44,416 nucleotides of DNA from Coriobacteriales bacterium (GCA_017515595.1 JAFWFL010000133.1:1-44416); one strand, 5' to 3'. Positions 9,062-17,190 are shown, numbered from the stretch's first letter. The notes: generated by a model from the sequence alone, not told the origin. Numbers and translations: made by a program.

Positions 9062-9841
9062 TTAGCGCAGCATGAACTTCTTTATGCCACGGCGCCATTG
9101 CATCTTGTTCCCGCCGCGTACCGCAAGCTTTGCTTCTTCGGCATCAACCACAACACTCCCGCTCAGGACCTGGACACCAGCATTTGCAATGGGCTCGCAA
9201 GGTACCGTTGAGGGGCCAACCATAACGGTAATAGTATTTTTACCAAGCTCCAACAAGCGCGGTGCGGTTTTGTTTTGAAGCGTAGTACCGGTCATAAAGA
9301 GGTAATCCTGTTCAGGAATTATATACTCTGCCGCCGGGTCAGGCACATCTACAGGACTTGTGCAGTTGCGCTCCAGAACAGTGAGATTGCAGTACTCTGC
9401 CATCTGCTCTACATGCGGAAAGTGCCCAATAACCGTAACATTTTTACCGCTGTAGTCTTCGCGCAATGCTTTAAAGGGATCGCCTTCCAACGAACCCTTT
9501 TGATTCTCCCAATCTATCAAAGCACCAAGTCCTTCGAGCCTGCTCAACTGAGAATACCAGGCATTGAGCGCCGCTATTCCCAAGGTTGCCTCAATAAAAT
9601 CCCAGGACTTTGACAGCTCTGCCAAGCTGCGCAAATCAAGATCGCGTGGGTCTCCGCTCAATGTGGGACTTCCGCCTCCACGCAGCGTATGGCTAATGCC
9701 AATGCCACTCTCGGCCTCTACATAAGCCCAATGCAGCCCCAAACAATAATCCAAAACAGCAATCCCCCGCGGAATACCCGCAATCATCCTGTCATACAAG
9801 TCCCAAGGACTAGCATTTGCTCCCATAATCTCCTCCAACAT
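9062..9841 (-). CDS. DUF364/DUF4213 family protein, putative metal chelation
   Basis: This 259-residue cytoplasmic protein matches the DUF4213-DUF364 architecture. The N-terminal part begins SPWDLYDRMIAGIP. The C-terminal Rossmann-like part contains VTVIGHFP, DYLFMTGTTLQNKT, VMVGPSTVPCEPI and VQVLSGSVVVD, which are hallmark blocks of DUF364. The family is described as putative heavy-metal chelating or transport-linked, but its reaction is not established. The start at 9841 is preceded by GGGAGG at a 5-bp distance; a 40-codon in-frame extension to 9961 would run into duplicated remnant DNA and is rejected. No operon partner is present, since its upstream neighbour is a region of degenerate repeats. 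Confidence 0.8.
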   Translation of the reverse strand: MLEEIMGANASPWDLYDRMIAGIPRGIAVLDYCLGLHWAYVEAESGIGISHTLRGGGSPTLSGDPRDLDLRSLAELSKSWDFIEATLGIAALNAWYSQLSRLEGLGALIDWENQKGSLEGDPFKALREDYSGKNVTVIGHFPHVEQMAEYCNLTVLERNCTSPVDVPDPAAEYIIPEQDYLFMTGTTLQNKTAPRLLELGKNTITVMVGPSTVPCEPIANAGVQVLSGSVVVDAEEAKLAVRGGNKMQWRRGIKKFMLR

Positions 9842-9906
9842 AAACGCCTCCCAATACGTTCCCCGCTCAATGAGCAAGAACGAATGCATTATATCCCAAA
9901 CACGTG

Positions 9907-9990
9907 GTTTATGAGTGTTGTCCAAACGGACACAAATATAAAGTGCCGTCGGAGGACCCATAGGAGGTAGTTTCCGGATAAGAAAAAACC
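9907..9990. repeat. Degenerate duplicate of toxin-region DNA
   Basis: The stretch 9932-9985 resembles 10823-10873, the 3' part of the 62-codon gene; AAAGTGCCGTCGGAGG is identical. Read in the same frame it is broken by two stop codons. Just upstream, GTTGTCCAAACGGAC (about 9913-9927) resembles GTTGCCCAAACGGGC at about 10493-10507. This looks like the remains of an older copy of the small-gene locus. Confidence 0.6.
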
Positions 9991-10230
9991 TTTGATTCTC
10001 AACTTCAGCGAAACAGTCCCAAAACTCATCGATACATGTTTTATTAAATATGAGAGATTATAAACAAACGTAAGAAATCATCCCCACACATGCCGGGAGC
10101 AGTTTGATCATAGTACAGCCAGTGAAGACTATTTGGAAACCTTACCCTGTGCCCCGTTTAACAGTGTGCGAGACTCTATACTTACAATCGTCCGCAGGGA
10201 TTACATGAAACACGGGAAAGTGAGGGCCTA

Positions 10231-10338
10231 ATGTTAGAAAAATATCCCGGCTTAAAGATAGCCCTAATTGTTTTAGGCAGCATCCTACTGGCCCCGGTTT
10301 TTATTTTATACTATACATATAAAATCACTTTTAAATGA
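10231..10338 (+). CDS. 35-residue single-helix hydrophobic peptide
   Basis: The frame ATG 10231 to TGA 10336-10338 encodes a peptide that starts MLEKYPGLK, has one membrane-spanning stretch (IALIVLGSILLAPVFILYY) and ends in the basic tail TYKITFK. GTGAGGG lies about 4 bp ahead of the ATG. A possible promoter lies upstream: TTGATC at 10104-10109, 17 bp, GACTAT at 10127-10132. Size, topology and cationic end resemble type I toxins or small membrane regulators. I do not recognise a family. It sits beside another small hydrophobic gene (10715-10903) in a gene-poor stretch. A chance frame is possible, but the combination of ribosome site and clean helix argues for a gene. Confidence 0.5.
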   Translation: MLEKYPGLKIALIVLGSILLAPVFILYYTYKITFK

Positions 10339-10614
10339 TCCCCGCCCGTGCGGAGAGCAGGTCGATTCCTGGGACGTAAAGCTTTCCGGCATGGTATCTT
10401 CTTCGCAATAATAAGAGAAATCTCAAGTGAAATCGCCTCACAATCCCCTTCTAAAAAAGGAGCACGGTTCTTCTCGACATGGTTTATTGATGTTGCCCAA
10501 ACGGGCTTAATTGACAATTGTTGAGATTGTTCTTGGATTTAAACCATGATTACCTGCTATTTCCATGGCTAAATATTAAGTTTCTTTAATATTTAGCTGG
10601 TATTATTCAATAAT
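10339..10614. other. Intergenic stretch, no supported gene
   Basis: This contains a small hairpin GCCC-AAAC-GGGC (10495-10506) and a minus-strand open frame (10311-10517). I do not accept that frame because it lacks a ribosome site and overlaps repeated DNA. The beginning (10340-10365) loosely resembles 10082-10108 on the other side of the 35-residue peptide gene. Confidence 0.35.
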
Positions 10615-10634
10615 TTGTGTTTACGTAATTTGAG

Positions 10635-10640
10635 TATACT
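10635..10640 (+). promoter_or_regulatory. -10 element of the 62-residue peptide gene
   Basis: TATACT is preceded by TGAG, but no good -35 lies at 16-18 bp. Transcription would start near 10646, exactly where TGACGGAAGTCCG (10646-10658) begins. That segment can pair with CGGGCTTCCGTCA at 10950-10962, 13 pairs with one G-U. Confidence 0.45.
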
Positions 10641-10714
10641 GTCTCTGACGGAAGTCCGATCGGGTGTTCGCCGGTTTGTTTTGTCAATTCGGAAAACAGA
10701 CGGGGGGATTACCT

Positions 10715-10903
10715 ATGGGTATCTTAGTTGTCTTAGAAGTTACAGCGGCTTTATGTACAATCATAGAGTTCGCTGAACATCACCGGGAGCTATTCTGGTC
10801 AACGTTTAATAGATATTGGCACAAGTACAAAGTGCCGTCGGAGGTGCCGGAGGAGGTGGTTTCTAAAAAAGAAACGACTGCTAACCCTATGGCTGAGGAC
10901 TAG
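10715..10903 (+). CDS. Candidate type I toxin, 62-residue hydrophobic peptide
   Basis: The peptide begins MGILVVLEVTAALCTIIEF, a single hydrophobic helix, and continues with a charged tail rich in Glu and Lys (KVPSEVPEEVVSKKE). The ATG at 10715 follows a CGGGGGGAT ribosome site. The predicted transcript has complementary ends (10646-10658 with 10950-10962), like the end-to-end closed mRNAs of several type I toxins. A TATAAT reads in the opposite direction at its 3' end. I infer a toxin that inserts into the cell's own membrane, held silent by mRNA folding and an antisense RNA. I know no named family that matches. A small membrane protein of another role is the alternative. Confidence 0.5.
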   Translation: MGILVVLEVTAALCTIIEFAEHHRELFWSTFNRYWHKYKVPSEVPEEVVSKKETTANPMAED

Positions 10904-10968
10904 CAGTCGGTACCGAAACCGGCGTCACCCGTGAACCTTTAACTAGAAACGGGCTTCCGTCAACTCGT

Positions 10969-10974
10969 ATTATA
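10969..10974 (-). promoter_or_regulatory. Antisense -10 element at the 3' end of the peptide gene
   Basis: ATTATA on the plus strand gives a perfect TATAAT on the minus strand. It is followed after 6 bp by TGACGGAAGCCCG, almost the same sequence that follows the sense -10. Transcription leftward would give an RNA complementary to the toxin mRNA 3' region. The -35 is poor (TTGATT at a 14-bp distance). Confidence 0.4.
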
Positions 10975-11020
10975 CCCAAATTAGTAAAAATCAATTGTAG
11001 GTTCTGTGTATTCAATTTTT

Positions 11021-11040
11021 GTTAGCTACTGTTAGCTACT
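11021..11040 (+). repeat. Tandem 10-bp repeat
   Basis: GTTAGCTACT occurs twice in direct succession, followed by a partial third copy GCTACC. The surrounding region 10975-11095 has no other feature that I can support. Confidence 0.7.
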
Positions 11041-11095
11041 GCTACCGGTCCTACCGGCTTCATTCCAGAAACTAGCATTTTTTTGTACTACTCCT

Positions 11096-11173
11096 TGGCA
11101 CAGATCCTCTCTTAAGCAGGGAACTTAGCAATTATTCAAAGTGAAATCCTCTCGTAAGAGGGAATCTGCGCCA
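11096..11173. repeat. Minimal divergent pair of the array-2 26-bp unit
   Basis: The right copy (11148-11173) begins CCTCTCG and ends AATCTGCGCCA; it matches the unit at 40956-40981 closely. The left copy (11096-11121, inverted) begins TGGCACAGATCCT, matching the inner left unit at 40840-40865. They point away from a 26-bp AT-rich centre (11122-11147). This is a one-plus-one version of the large array, lying upstream of the OYE operon promoter. Confidence 0.7.
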
Positions 11174-11239
11174 GGCTGGACGGCGGTTGGGGTTGTGTCT
11201 GTTTTTTACAGGGTTTATTCTACCGTAAGCGTAATTGAC

Positions 11240-11269
11240 TTGATAAAGACTTGCTCACCAAACTATAGT
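11240..11269 (+). promoter_or_regulatory. Promoter of the OYE-flavoprotein operon
   Basis: TTGATA (11240-11245), 18-bp spacer, TATAGT (11264-11269). The leader to the start codon at 11404 would be about 125 nt. Confidence 0.6.
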
Positions 11270-11403
11270 TATGGCACTTGTGAGTTGTGTGACTTACGGG
11301 TTTTCTTCCGGTTTAGGAGATGCCGGTTACCTGTTAAAACACAATGTCACAGGGGGCGTTCCACTGAACCGTCAAGTGTGTAACCATGAAAGAGGGAATG
11401 AGT

Positions 11404-13623
11404 ATGGAACAAGTAACAAGAAAAGAATTCCTCGCAGGATCAGCCATAAGCGCTGGTATGCTTGGACTCGGGCTCTCCGCCACAGCTGCTCCCGTAGCGG
11501 CATTCGCTGATGAAGCGGCAGTTGCAGAGGATAATCCCCGCACCGCTGCGGCAAGACTGAACCCGCAGGATTATGACTATACCACGTATACCACAGATTT
11601 TGCCACGCTGTTCTCACCTTTGCAGATAGGCAAACTCACCATTCCAAACCGCATGGTCAAATCTGCCGCAGGATCAAACACCCTTGTTAACGGCATGGAT
11701 TCCTCGGTTGATTACTACAGCAACATTGCCAAGGGCGGCGTTGGATTGCTCTGGGTCGAGAACTTCACGAGCTTGCTCCCCGACTACAAGAACTTTGACA
11801 AAGATGACTTTGACGACTACGACATGCCCAGGCTCGTACAGGCCATCCATGACGCAGGCGCCTATTGCGGATACCAGTTTGACACCATGTCAATGCAGCT
11901 CTTTGGTGGCTTTGGCGGTGCCATTGGCCTGGGAGCCCCGCACCCCGAGACCATGGATAAAGAAGAGATTGTTTGGTTCGAGAACCAGGTCATAGCCGGT
12001 GCAAAGCGCTGCAAGGATGTTGGCTTTGACGGCTTTGAGCTCAACTGCGCCGGTAACAATCTCCCGCGTACCTTCATGTCGAGAAGCTCGAACTTCCGCG
12101 ATGACGAGTACGGTCCTCAGTCATTCGAGAACCGCTGCCGCATTGTCACCAACATTATTAAGGGCATTAAGGCCGAGTGCGGCGAGGACTTTGTAGTCCA
12201 GTGCCTCATCAATGCCATCGAAGAGAATGACGAGAACATCGGCGACAACGCATTATGCAGCACCGTTGCCGAGACCGCCGAGATGGCAAAGATTCTCGAG
12301 GCTGCCGGCGCTGACAGTCTCCACGTGCGCCTTGGACCGCTTGGCAACCACCTGGGCCAGTTCTTGAACGACGGTTATTTTGACGGTTGCGGCATTGAGG
12401 GTACCACCGGTTTTGGCACGCAGTTTGACTTTAAACGTCACTTTGAAGGCAAGCTTATTGCTAACCATGACGGTTGCGGTATGCTGTTCGACGTCGCGGC
12501 AGAAATCAAGAGTGCCGTAAGCATTCCTGTTGGCGCTGTTACCTATATGGATCCCGCGCATGCACCGGACTATATTGAAGACGGCCTTGCACAGGGCAAG
12601 GTTGACTTCCTTATGATGAACCGTCCGTTCCAGTGCGATCCTGAATATGTCCATAAGCTGCAGGAAGGCCGTCGCGATGAGATTCGTCCCTGCACGCGTT
12701 GCCTCCACTGCCTCGCTACCGGCGGCGGTACCACACCCACCATGTGCCGTACCAACGCAACCTATTGCCGTGCCTACACCGACGCTATGCCCGAGGGCTT
12801 TGAGCCGCTCCCCGCTGCCAGTCCCAAGAATGTCATGGTTATTGGCGGCGGCCCTGCCGGTCTTGAGTGCGCACGCGTTGCAGCCCAGCGTGGCCATTCG
12901 GTAACCCTGTACGAGAAGAACGCCATCCTCGGCGGCACCGTGAACTTTGCCCGCATGGTCAAGGGCCCGCACCAGAACCTCGAGACCCTTCTTGGCTACT
13001 TCGCAAAGCAGCTCGAGCTCGAAGGCGTTACGGTTGTCACTGACCAAGAAGTTGACGCCGCATTTGTAAAAGAGCAGAATCCCGATGTTGTTGTACTCGC
13101 AACCGGCGGCATCCGTCCGCAACTTGGCTTCGAGTCAACTGCCGGTACCAACGTCATCATGCCTGAGGACATTTTTGGCGCCGAGATTGGCGAGAACGTA
13201 GTCATCGTCGGCGCTAATGCCCAGGCATTCGATATTGCCCAGTACCTTGTCGCCCGGGGCAAGCACATCACCATGGTCTTCCCCGACGGCCAGGAGATGC
13301 TTGGCAAGGGTCAGAGCGGCAACACGCTTATTTACTGCACACCCATCTTCTACGCTCTCGGCAGCCGTGTATTCCCGCAGGCAGAGATTACCGCTGTGGG
13401 CGACGGAGAGATCACTGTCAAAGCAATGTCAGGCATTGACGAGAAGATCAAATGCGATACCCTCATTGATGCCTCAGACGTCCTTGGCAACCATGACATG
13501 CTCGCTGAGCTCGACGGCTTTGAGACCTATGTTGTTGGCGACGCCAACGATCCATGGATCAAAGAAGAAGGCAGCATCGCCATCGCCATTGGCCAGGGCA
13601 ACCTTGCCGCACGTGCAATGTAG
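11404..13623 (+). CDS. Exported Old-Yellow-Enzyme/FAD oxidoreductase fusion with degenerate OYE site
   Basis: This 739-residue protein has the 2,4-dienoyl-CoA reductase/BaiCD layout. A signal peptide with an RK variant of the Tat motif (TRKEFLAG) is followed by a FMN TIM barrel from about residue 60. Next come a Cys cluster at about 428-446 (CTRCLHC, then C after 11 residues), an FAD site GGGPAG near 475 and a second nucleotide fold near 597 (VVIVGANAQAFD). The usual barrel motif with two His (or His/Asn) and Tyr is replaced by ELNCAGNNL, although the flanking block NFRDDEYGPQSFENR is kept. The first cysteines are spaced C-x2-C-x2-C rather than C-x2-C-x3-C. The ATG at 11404 has GAGGG 7 bp upstream; one at 11386 is less likely. 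It is followed by 13688-15280 in the same operon. The substrate is unknown. Confidence 0.85.
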   Translation: MEQVTRKEFLAGSAISAGMLGLGLSATAAPVAAFADEAAVAEDNPRTAAARLNPQDYDYTTYTTDFATLFSPLQIGKLTIPNRMVKSAAGSNTLVNGMDSSVDYYSNIAKGGVGLLWVENFTSLLPDYKNFDKDDFDDYDMPRLVQAIHDAGAYCGYQFDTMSMQLFGGFGGAIGLGAPHPETMDKEEIVWFENQVIAGAKRCKDVGFDGFELNCAGNNLPRTFMSRSSNFRDDEYGPQSFENRCRIVTNIIKGIKAECGEDFVVQCLINAIEENDENIGDNALCSTVAETAEMAKILEAAGADSLHVRLGPLGNHLGQFLNDGYFDGCGIEGTTGFGTQFDFKRHFEGKLIANHDGCGMLFDVAAEIKSAVSIPVGAVTYMDPAHAPDYIEDGLAQGKVDFLMMNRPFQCDPEYVHKLQEGRRDEIRPCTRCLHCLATGGGTTPTMCRTNATYCRAYTDAMPEGFEPLPAASPKNVMVIGGGPAGLECARVAAQRGHSVTLYEKNAILGGTVNFARMVKGPHQNLETLLGYFAKQLELEGVTVVTDQEVDAAFVKEQNPDVVVLATGGIRPQLGFESTAGTNVIMPEDIFGAEIGENVVIVGANAQAFDIAQYLVARGKHITMVFPDGQEMLGKGQSGNTLIYCTPIFYALGSRVFPQAEITAVGDGEITVKAMSGIDEKIKCDTLIDASDVLGNHDMLAELDGFETYVVGDANDPWIKEEGSIAIAIGQGNLAARAM

Positions 13624-13638
13624 TTTAAGGCAGCAATC

Positions 13639-13669
13639 CGGTCACAGGGGTGCTATACCCCTGTGACCG
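13639..13669 (+). terminator. Intercistronic hairpin in the OYE operon
   Basis: CGGTCACAGGGG (13639-13650) pairs with CCCCTGTGACCG (13658-13669), 12 bp, loop TGCTATA, tail TTTAAAC. It sits between the OYE-fusion gene and the ribosome site of the next gene, so it may set the ratio of the two or stabilise the mRNA end. Confidence 0.65.
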
Positions 13670-13687
13670 TTTAAACAAGGAGGAATA

Positions 13688-15280
13688 ATGAGCAAGAACA
13701 TTACCCGTAGAGACGCCATCAAGCTTGGTGCAGTCGCCACCACCATCGGTACCGTTGCCGCATGCGCCGCTCCCGCCGTATCAATCGCCGACGAGGCTGC
13801 TCCTGAATTTGGCATCCCCTCAACCGAGATTTTTGATGACCCCGCTTTTACACTCCCTGCACCCGGCCCCATCGCCTTTGAAGCAGACCCTATTCCCGAT
13901 GACCAGATTGTGCGTGAAGAAGAGGCCGAGGTACTGATCCTTGGCTGCGGCGTTGCCGGTATTTGCGCTGCCGCTTCGTGTGCCGAGAATGGCCTTGCAC
14001 CTGTTGTTCTTGAGAAGGGCGAGAGCTTCGCGTTCCGTGGCGGCGAAATCTGCGCATGGGGCGACAGGGCCCATGTTGAGGCAGGTCTTACCGCAACAAC
14101 CCCCAATGAGCTTGTCAAAGCCCTTGCCGACCTCTCCGAGTGGCGCGGCGATTACGGCCTCTTCAAGAAGTGGTCGGTCAACTGCAATGAGGCTGTTGAC
14201 TGGTTTGATGACGCGGTAAGCGAAGCAGCCGGCCCCATGTATGTAAGCTGGAAGAATGGTAATGCCGACATGGTTAACACCAGGTGGTACGGCACGGCAG
14301 TACAATGGCCCAACGGCTGGAACGCCGCACTTCAGGCCATGATTGACAAGGCCACCGCTGACGGCGCCACCTTCATTTATAACTCACCCGCAGTCCAGCT
14401 GGTCACCGAGGACGGAGCTGTTGCTGGCGCCATTGCCAAGACCGAGGAAGGTTACATCAAGTATAAGGCCGGCAACGTCATTCTTGCCACCGGTAGCTAC
14501 GACCGCAACCCCGAGCGCATGAAGAAGTACATGAGGCCGCGCGACATGGCTGCCTCCATCTGGATGAACTTCACCGCAACCGACACCGGCGACGGCCACG
14601 AGATGGGCCTTGCCGTAGGCGCTGTTGAGGACGAGTATCCACACACCCTTATGACTGCTTCGACCCGCCACATTGGCTTGCTCCGCGTTAACAGCTGCGG
14701 CCAGCGCTTTACGCCTGAGTACCTCTCGGCCACGCTGCTTCTTAACGCCATCCAGAACCAGCTTGGCGGCTATTGCTGGATCATCGCTGACGCCAATGGT
14801 CTGACCGCTCTTGAGAACACCGCCGGCGACTACAGCATGGGCGGCCCTGAGGCTCAGTGGGCAACCATCCAGCAAATGGGCGTAAGCGCCGATACCCTTG
14901 AGGGCCTTGCAGAGCAAATGGGTGTTCCTGCCGACGCTTTTGTAAAGACCATTAACCGCTACAACGAGCTTTGCGAGAAGGGCGTCGACGACGACTTTGA
15001 CTGCCCCGCCTTCTGCCTCAATGCCATTGCCGAGCCTCCGTTCTATGCCTATCGCGAGAACGTCATTATGCTCCTCAGCGTGAGCGGCCTGCGCGTCACC
15101 ACTGACTTTGAGGTCATCAGCAAAGAAACCCACAGCCCCATCCCCGGCCTCTATGCCATTGGTAACGTCATGGGCGGCATGTTCATTGGTTCCTACGCTC
15201 ACAACGTGAGCGGCGTAAGCCACAGCCGCTGCATCACCTTTGGCAAGATGCTCGGCGAGTACCTCGCTGCCAAAAAGTAA
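13688..15280 (+). CDS. Tat-exported FAD-dependent reductase, fumarate-reductase fold (a)
   Basis: This 530-residue flavoprotein has a Tat signal with TRRDAIKLG and a hydrophobic core to about residue 35. The dinucleotide motif GCGVAG is at 86-91, GQRF lies in the capping region, and the C-terminal FAD block reads IPGLYAIGN. No haem or FMN-binding domain is attached. Where fumarate reductases have a His-rich TxGG segment and an NRLGGN arginine motif, this protein has MLLSVSGLRV and YAHNVSGVSHSR, so fumarate is an unlikely substrate. AAGGAGG precedes the ATG. It is cotranscribed with the OYE-like fusion and may act on the same compound or its product. Confidence 0.85.
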   Translation: MSKNITRRDAIKLGAVATTIGTVAACAAPAVSIADEAAPEFGIPSTEIFDDPAFTLPAPGPIAFEADPIPDDQIVREEEAEVLILGCGVAGICAAASCAENGLAPVVLEKGESFAFRGGEICAWGDRAHVEAGLTATTPNELVKALADLSEWRGDYGLFKKWSVNCNEAVDWFDDAVSEAAGPMYVSWKNGNADMVNTRWYGTAVQWPNGWNAALQAMIDKATADGATFIYNSPAVQLVTEDGAVAGAIAKTEEGYIKYKAGNVILATGSYDRNPERMKKYMRPRDMAASIWMNFTATDTGDGHEMGLAVGAVEDEYPHTLMTASTRHIGLLRVNSCGQRFTPEYLSATLLLNAIQNQLGGYCWIIADANGLTALENTAGDYSMGGPEAQWATIQQMGVSADTLEGLAEQMGVPADAFVKTINRYNELCEKGVDDDFDCPAFCLNAIAEPPFYAYRENVIMLLSVSGLRVTTDFEVISKETHSPIPGLYAIGNVMGGMFIGSYAHNVSGVSHSRCITFGKMLGEYLAAKK

Positions 15281-15330
15281 TCTGACTGCTCCGGAAAACC
15301 GGAACGCAGAATCTTCCTGTTCATAATAAT

Positions 15331-15372
15331 CATAATGCCGAGTAGAACTCGCACGTTCTTCTCGGCATTATG
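15331..15372. terminator. GCCGAGAA-family terminator 1
   Basis: CATAATGCCGAG (15331-15342) and CTCGGCATTATG (15361-15372) form a 12-bp outer stem, with AGAAC/GTTCT (15344-15348 and 15355-15359) continuing inside. It follows the flavoprotein stop by about 50 bp. Confidence 0.75.
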
Positions 15373-15477
15373 CTTGAAAACTGTTGTTTACATCAAAATG
15401 TTAGGCACAGTTCATTCGCTCCGGGGGATGTGTTCAACCAATTATCAGAGATATACTTCATGACTAACGGATAGCTG

Positions 15478-15494
15478 TTCAAACTTGGTTTGAA
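15478..15494. promoter_or_regulatory. Palindrome upstream of the second flavoprotein gene
   Basis: TTCAAAC-TTG-GTTTGAA is a perfect 7-bp inverted repeat about 50 bp ahead of the start codon at 15546. It overlaps a -35-like TTGAAT (15490-15495) with a TATGTT 19 bp further on. It is a plausible operator for a local regulator, possibly the LuxR protein of 17252-18832. Confidence 0.4.
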
Positions 15495-15545
15495 TGCATA
15501 CTGTCCGCTTCTGGTATGTTGTTTACCAAAAAGAAAGGGGTAGTT

Positions 15546-17186
15546 ATGGAACTCAACAGAAGGCAGTTCGTAGCAGCAAGCGGTGTAGCAGCTCTCAGCA
15601 TGGCAGTCTGCGGTAACGTTGCCCAGGCAGACGAGGCACCCGGCGTGGGTACGCTCTACACCAAGTACCGCAACCCTGACGAGATTGGCATTATTCATGA
15701 GGCGGCCAAGGAAGAGGACTTTGACGTTGTTGTTGTAGGCACCGGTATTGGCGGCATTTGCTGCTCCATGCTGCTTGCCGAGCAAGCACCCGAGGCTAAG
15801 GTTCTTCTCATTGATAAGATGCCCGTCCCCGGTGGTAACACCAACTTCGCAGAAATCTGCCAGCCTGCGTACAGCAAGACCTGGGAGCAGGCTCTCTCTG
15901 ACGCTTTGGAAAGAGCTTCAAAGCAGAACAACATGATTGACCCGTTCCTGTGGGCAACAGTTCATGAGGATGACGGCCGTCTTTCCGAGTGGTTCTTTGT
16001 GAAGCATCAGGTTGAGCTTTCTGACGACAGGTTCTTCTACAAGGGACACGTAGGCGCCGGTATGGTCACCATGATGACCGGTAAAATCCAAAGCGACCCC
16101 ACCTATGCCAGCATTGACATGCGCCTCAACACGCAGGCCATCGCACTTCTCACCAGCGATCCTTACACCGTGACCGGCGTTCAGATCAAGGACCGCGAGA
16201 GTGGCGAGTATATCAACGTTAACGCCAAGGCTGTTATGCTGGCTACCGGCGGTATGGGTACCAATCCTGAGCTTCTGCGTTTCTACAACAACGCTGATGT
16301 CTTAGAGAAAGCCGAGCCCATAGGTCTTGGCCAGGATGGCGACGGCCAGCTCATGGTTGAGTACACCGCCCATGATATGGCAAAGCTTTCTTACTTTGGC
16401 TCCGGCTGGGTTGTTGTCAAGGGTAAGAGCATCATGTCTCCTTTGTCCTGCGCTGCCTGCATGCAAACTACAAACGTCTTTGTGAACCAGTACGGCAAGC
16501 GCTTTAACAACGAGTCAGCCAACTCCGGACCTACCCGTAACAGCAACTTTATGGTCCAGGGCAAAGTTTACTCAATCATGGGCAAGGGCATCATTGATTA
16601 CTTTGAGGCCAACGGCTCCACCGCCGGCATGTTCTATTTCTGGCACGAGCCCACAGCTATCCAGGACGAACTTGCCGAATCCATCGACGACGAATTCATC
16701 TTCAAGGCAGACAGCTTTGAAGAGTTGGCCGAGAAGATCGGTGTACCGGTAGAGACCTTTGTTGCTGAGATGGAGCAATATGAGGCTGACGCTCTTGCCG
16801 GCACCGGCGACTCTGTCTTTGGTAAGCCTGCTGAGCTCACCTTACCATTTGGTGAGCCACCTTATTACGCCATGCGCTGCGCAGCTCTGTTGGTCCAATC
16901 CAACGGTGGCATCCGTGTTAACACTGATTGCCAGGTTTGCGACCCGTACTTTGTACCTATCAAGGGCCTCTACGCCGGTGGCATCAACGTCAGCGGTTTC
17001 TGGGGCGAACTTGGCGCCACAGGCATCAGCCAAAAGGCCGGCCTCTGGGGCGGCCTCAAAGCAGCCCGCGTCATCATCGAGAAGGACTTGGGCGGCACCG
17101 TTGACGAGAACTGGTTTGGCGATGAAATCTACAGCGGCGAACTCGCTGACATGAGCAAGCTTGAACTCAACAAGCCGCTCGTATAG
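15546..17186 (+). CDS. Tat-exported FAD-dependent reductase, fumarate-reductase fold (b)
   Basis: This is a 546-residue protein. A Tat signal with NRRQFVAAS and a cleavage site near AQA lead to GTGIGG at 65-70, the capping-domain block QYGKRFNNE and the C-terminal FAD block IKGLYAGGI. The fumarate-reductase catalytic segments are replaced: LLVQSNGGIRV at the TxGG position and GELGATGISQKAGLWGG where NRLGGN is expected. The ATG at 15546 has AAAGGGG just upstream, and an in-frame ATG at 15516 lacks a Tat-compatible N-terminus. It is probably a single-gene unit ending in a shared bidirectional terminator, with the LuxR gene convergent. Substrate is unknown. Confidence 0.85.
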   Translation: MELNRRQFVAASGVAALSMAVCGNVAQADEAPGVGTLYTKYRNPDEIGIIHEAAKEEDFDVVVVGTGIGGICCSMLLAEQAPEAKVLLIDKMPVPGGNTNFAEICQPAYSKTWEQALSDALERASKQNNMIDPFLWATVHEDDGRLSEWFFVKHQVELSDDRFFYKGHVGAGMVTMMTGKIQSDPTYASIDMRLNTQAIALLTSDPYTVTGVQIKDRESGEYINVNAKAVMLATGGMGTNPELLRFYNNADVLEKAEPIGLGQDGDGQLMVEYTAHDMAKLSYFGSGWVVVKGKSIMSPLSCAACMQTTNVFVNQYGKRFNNESANSGPTRNSNFMVQGKVYSIMGKGIIDYFEANGSTAGMFYFWHEPTAIQDELAESIDDEFIFKADSFEELAEKIGVPVETFVAEMEQYEADALAGTGDSVFGKPAELTLPFGEPPYYAMRCAALLVQSNGGIRVNTDCQVCDPYFVPIKGLYAGGINVSGFWGELGATGISQKAGLWGGLKAARVIIEKDLGGTVDENWFGDEIYSGELADMSKLELNKPLV

Positions 17187-17190
17187 TACG

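Noticed and set aside
10311-10517. Minus-strand 68-codon gene
   Set aside because: No ribosome site, overlaps the 35-residue peptide gene and duplicated DNA, and shows no recognisable domain.
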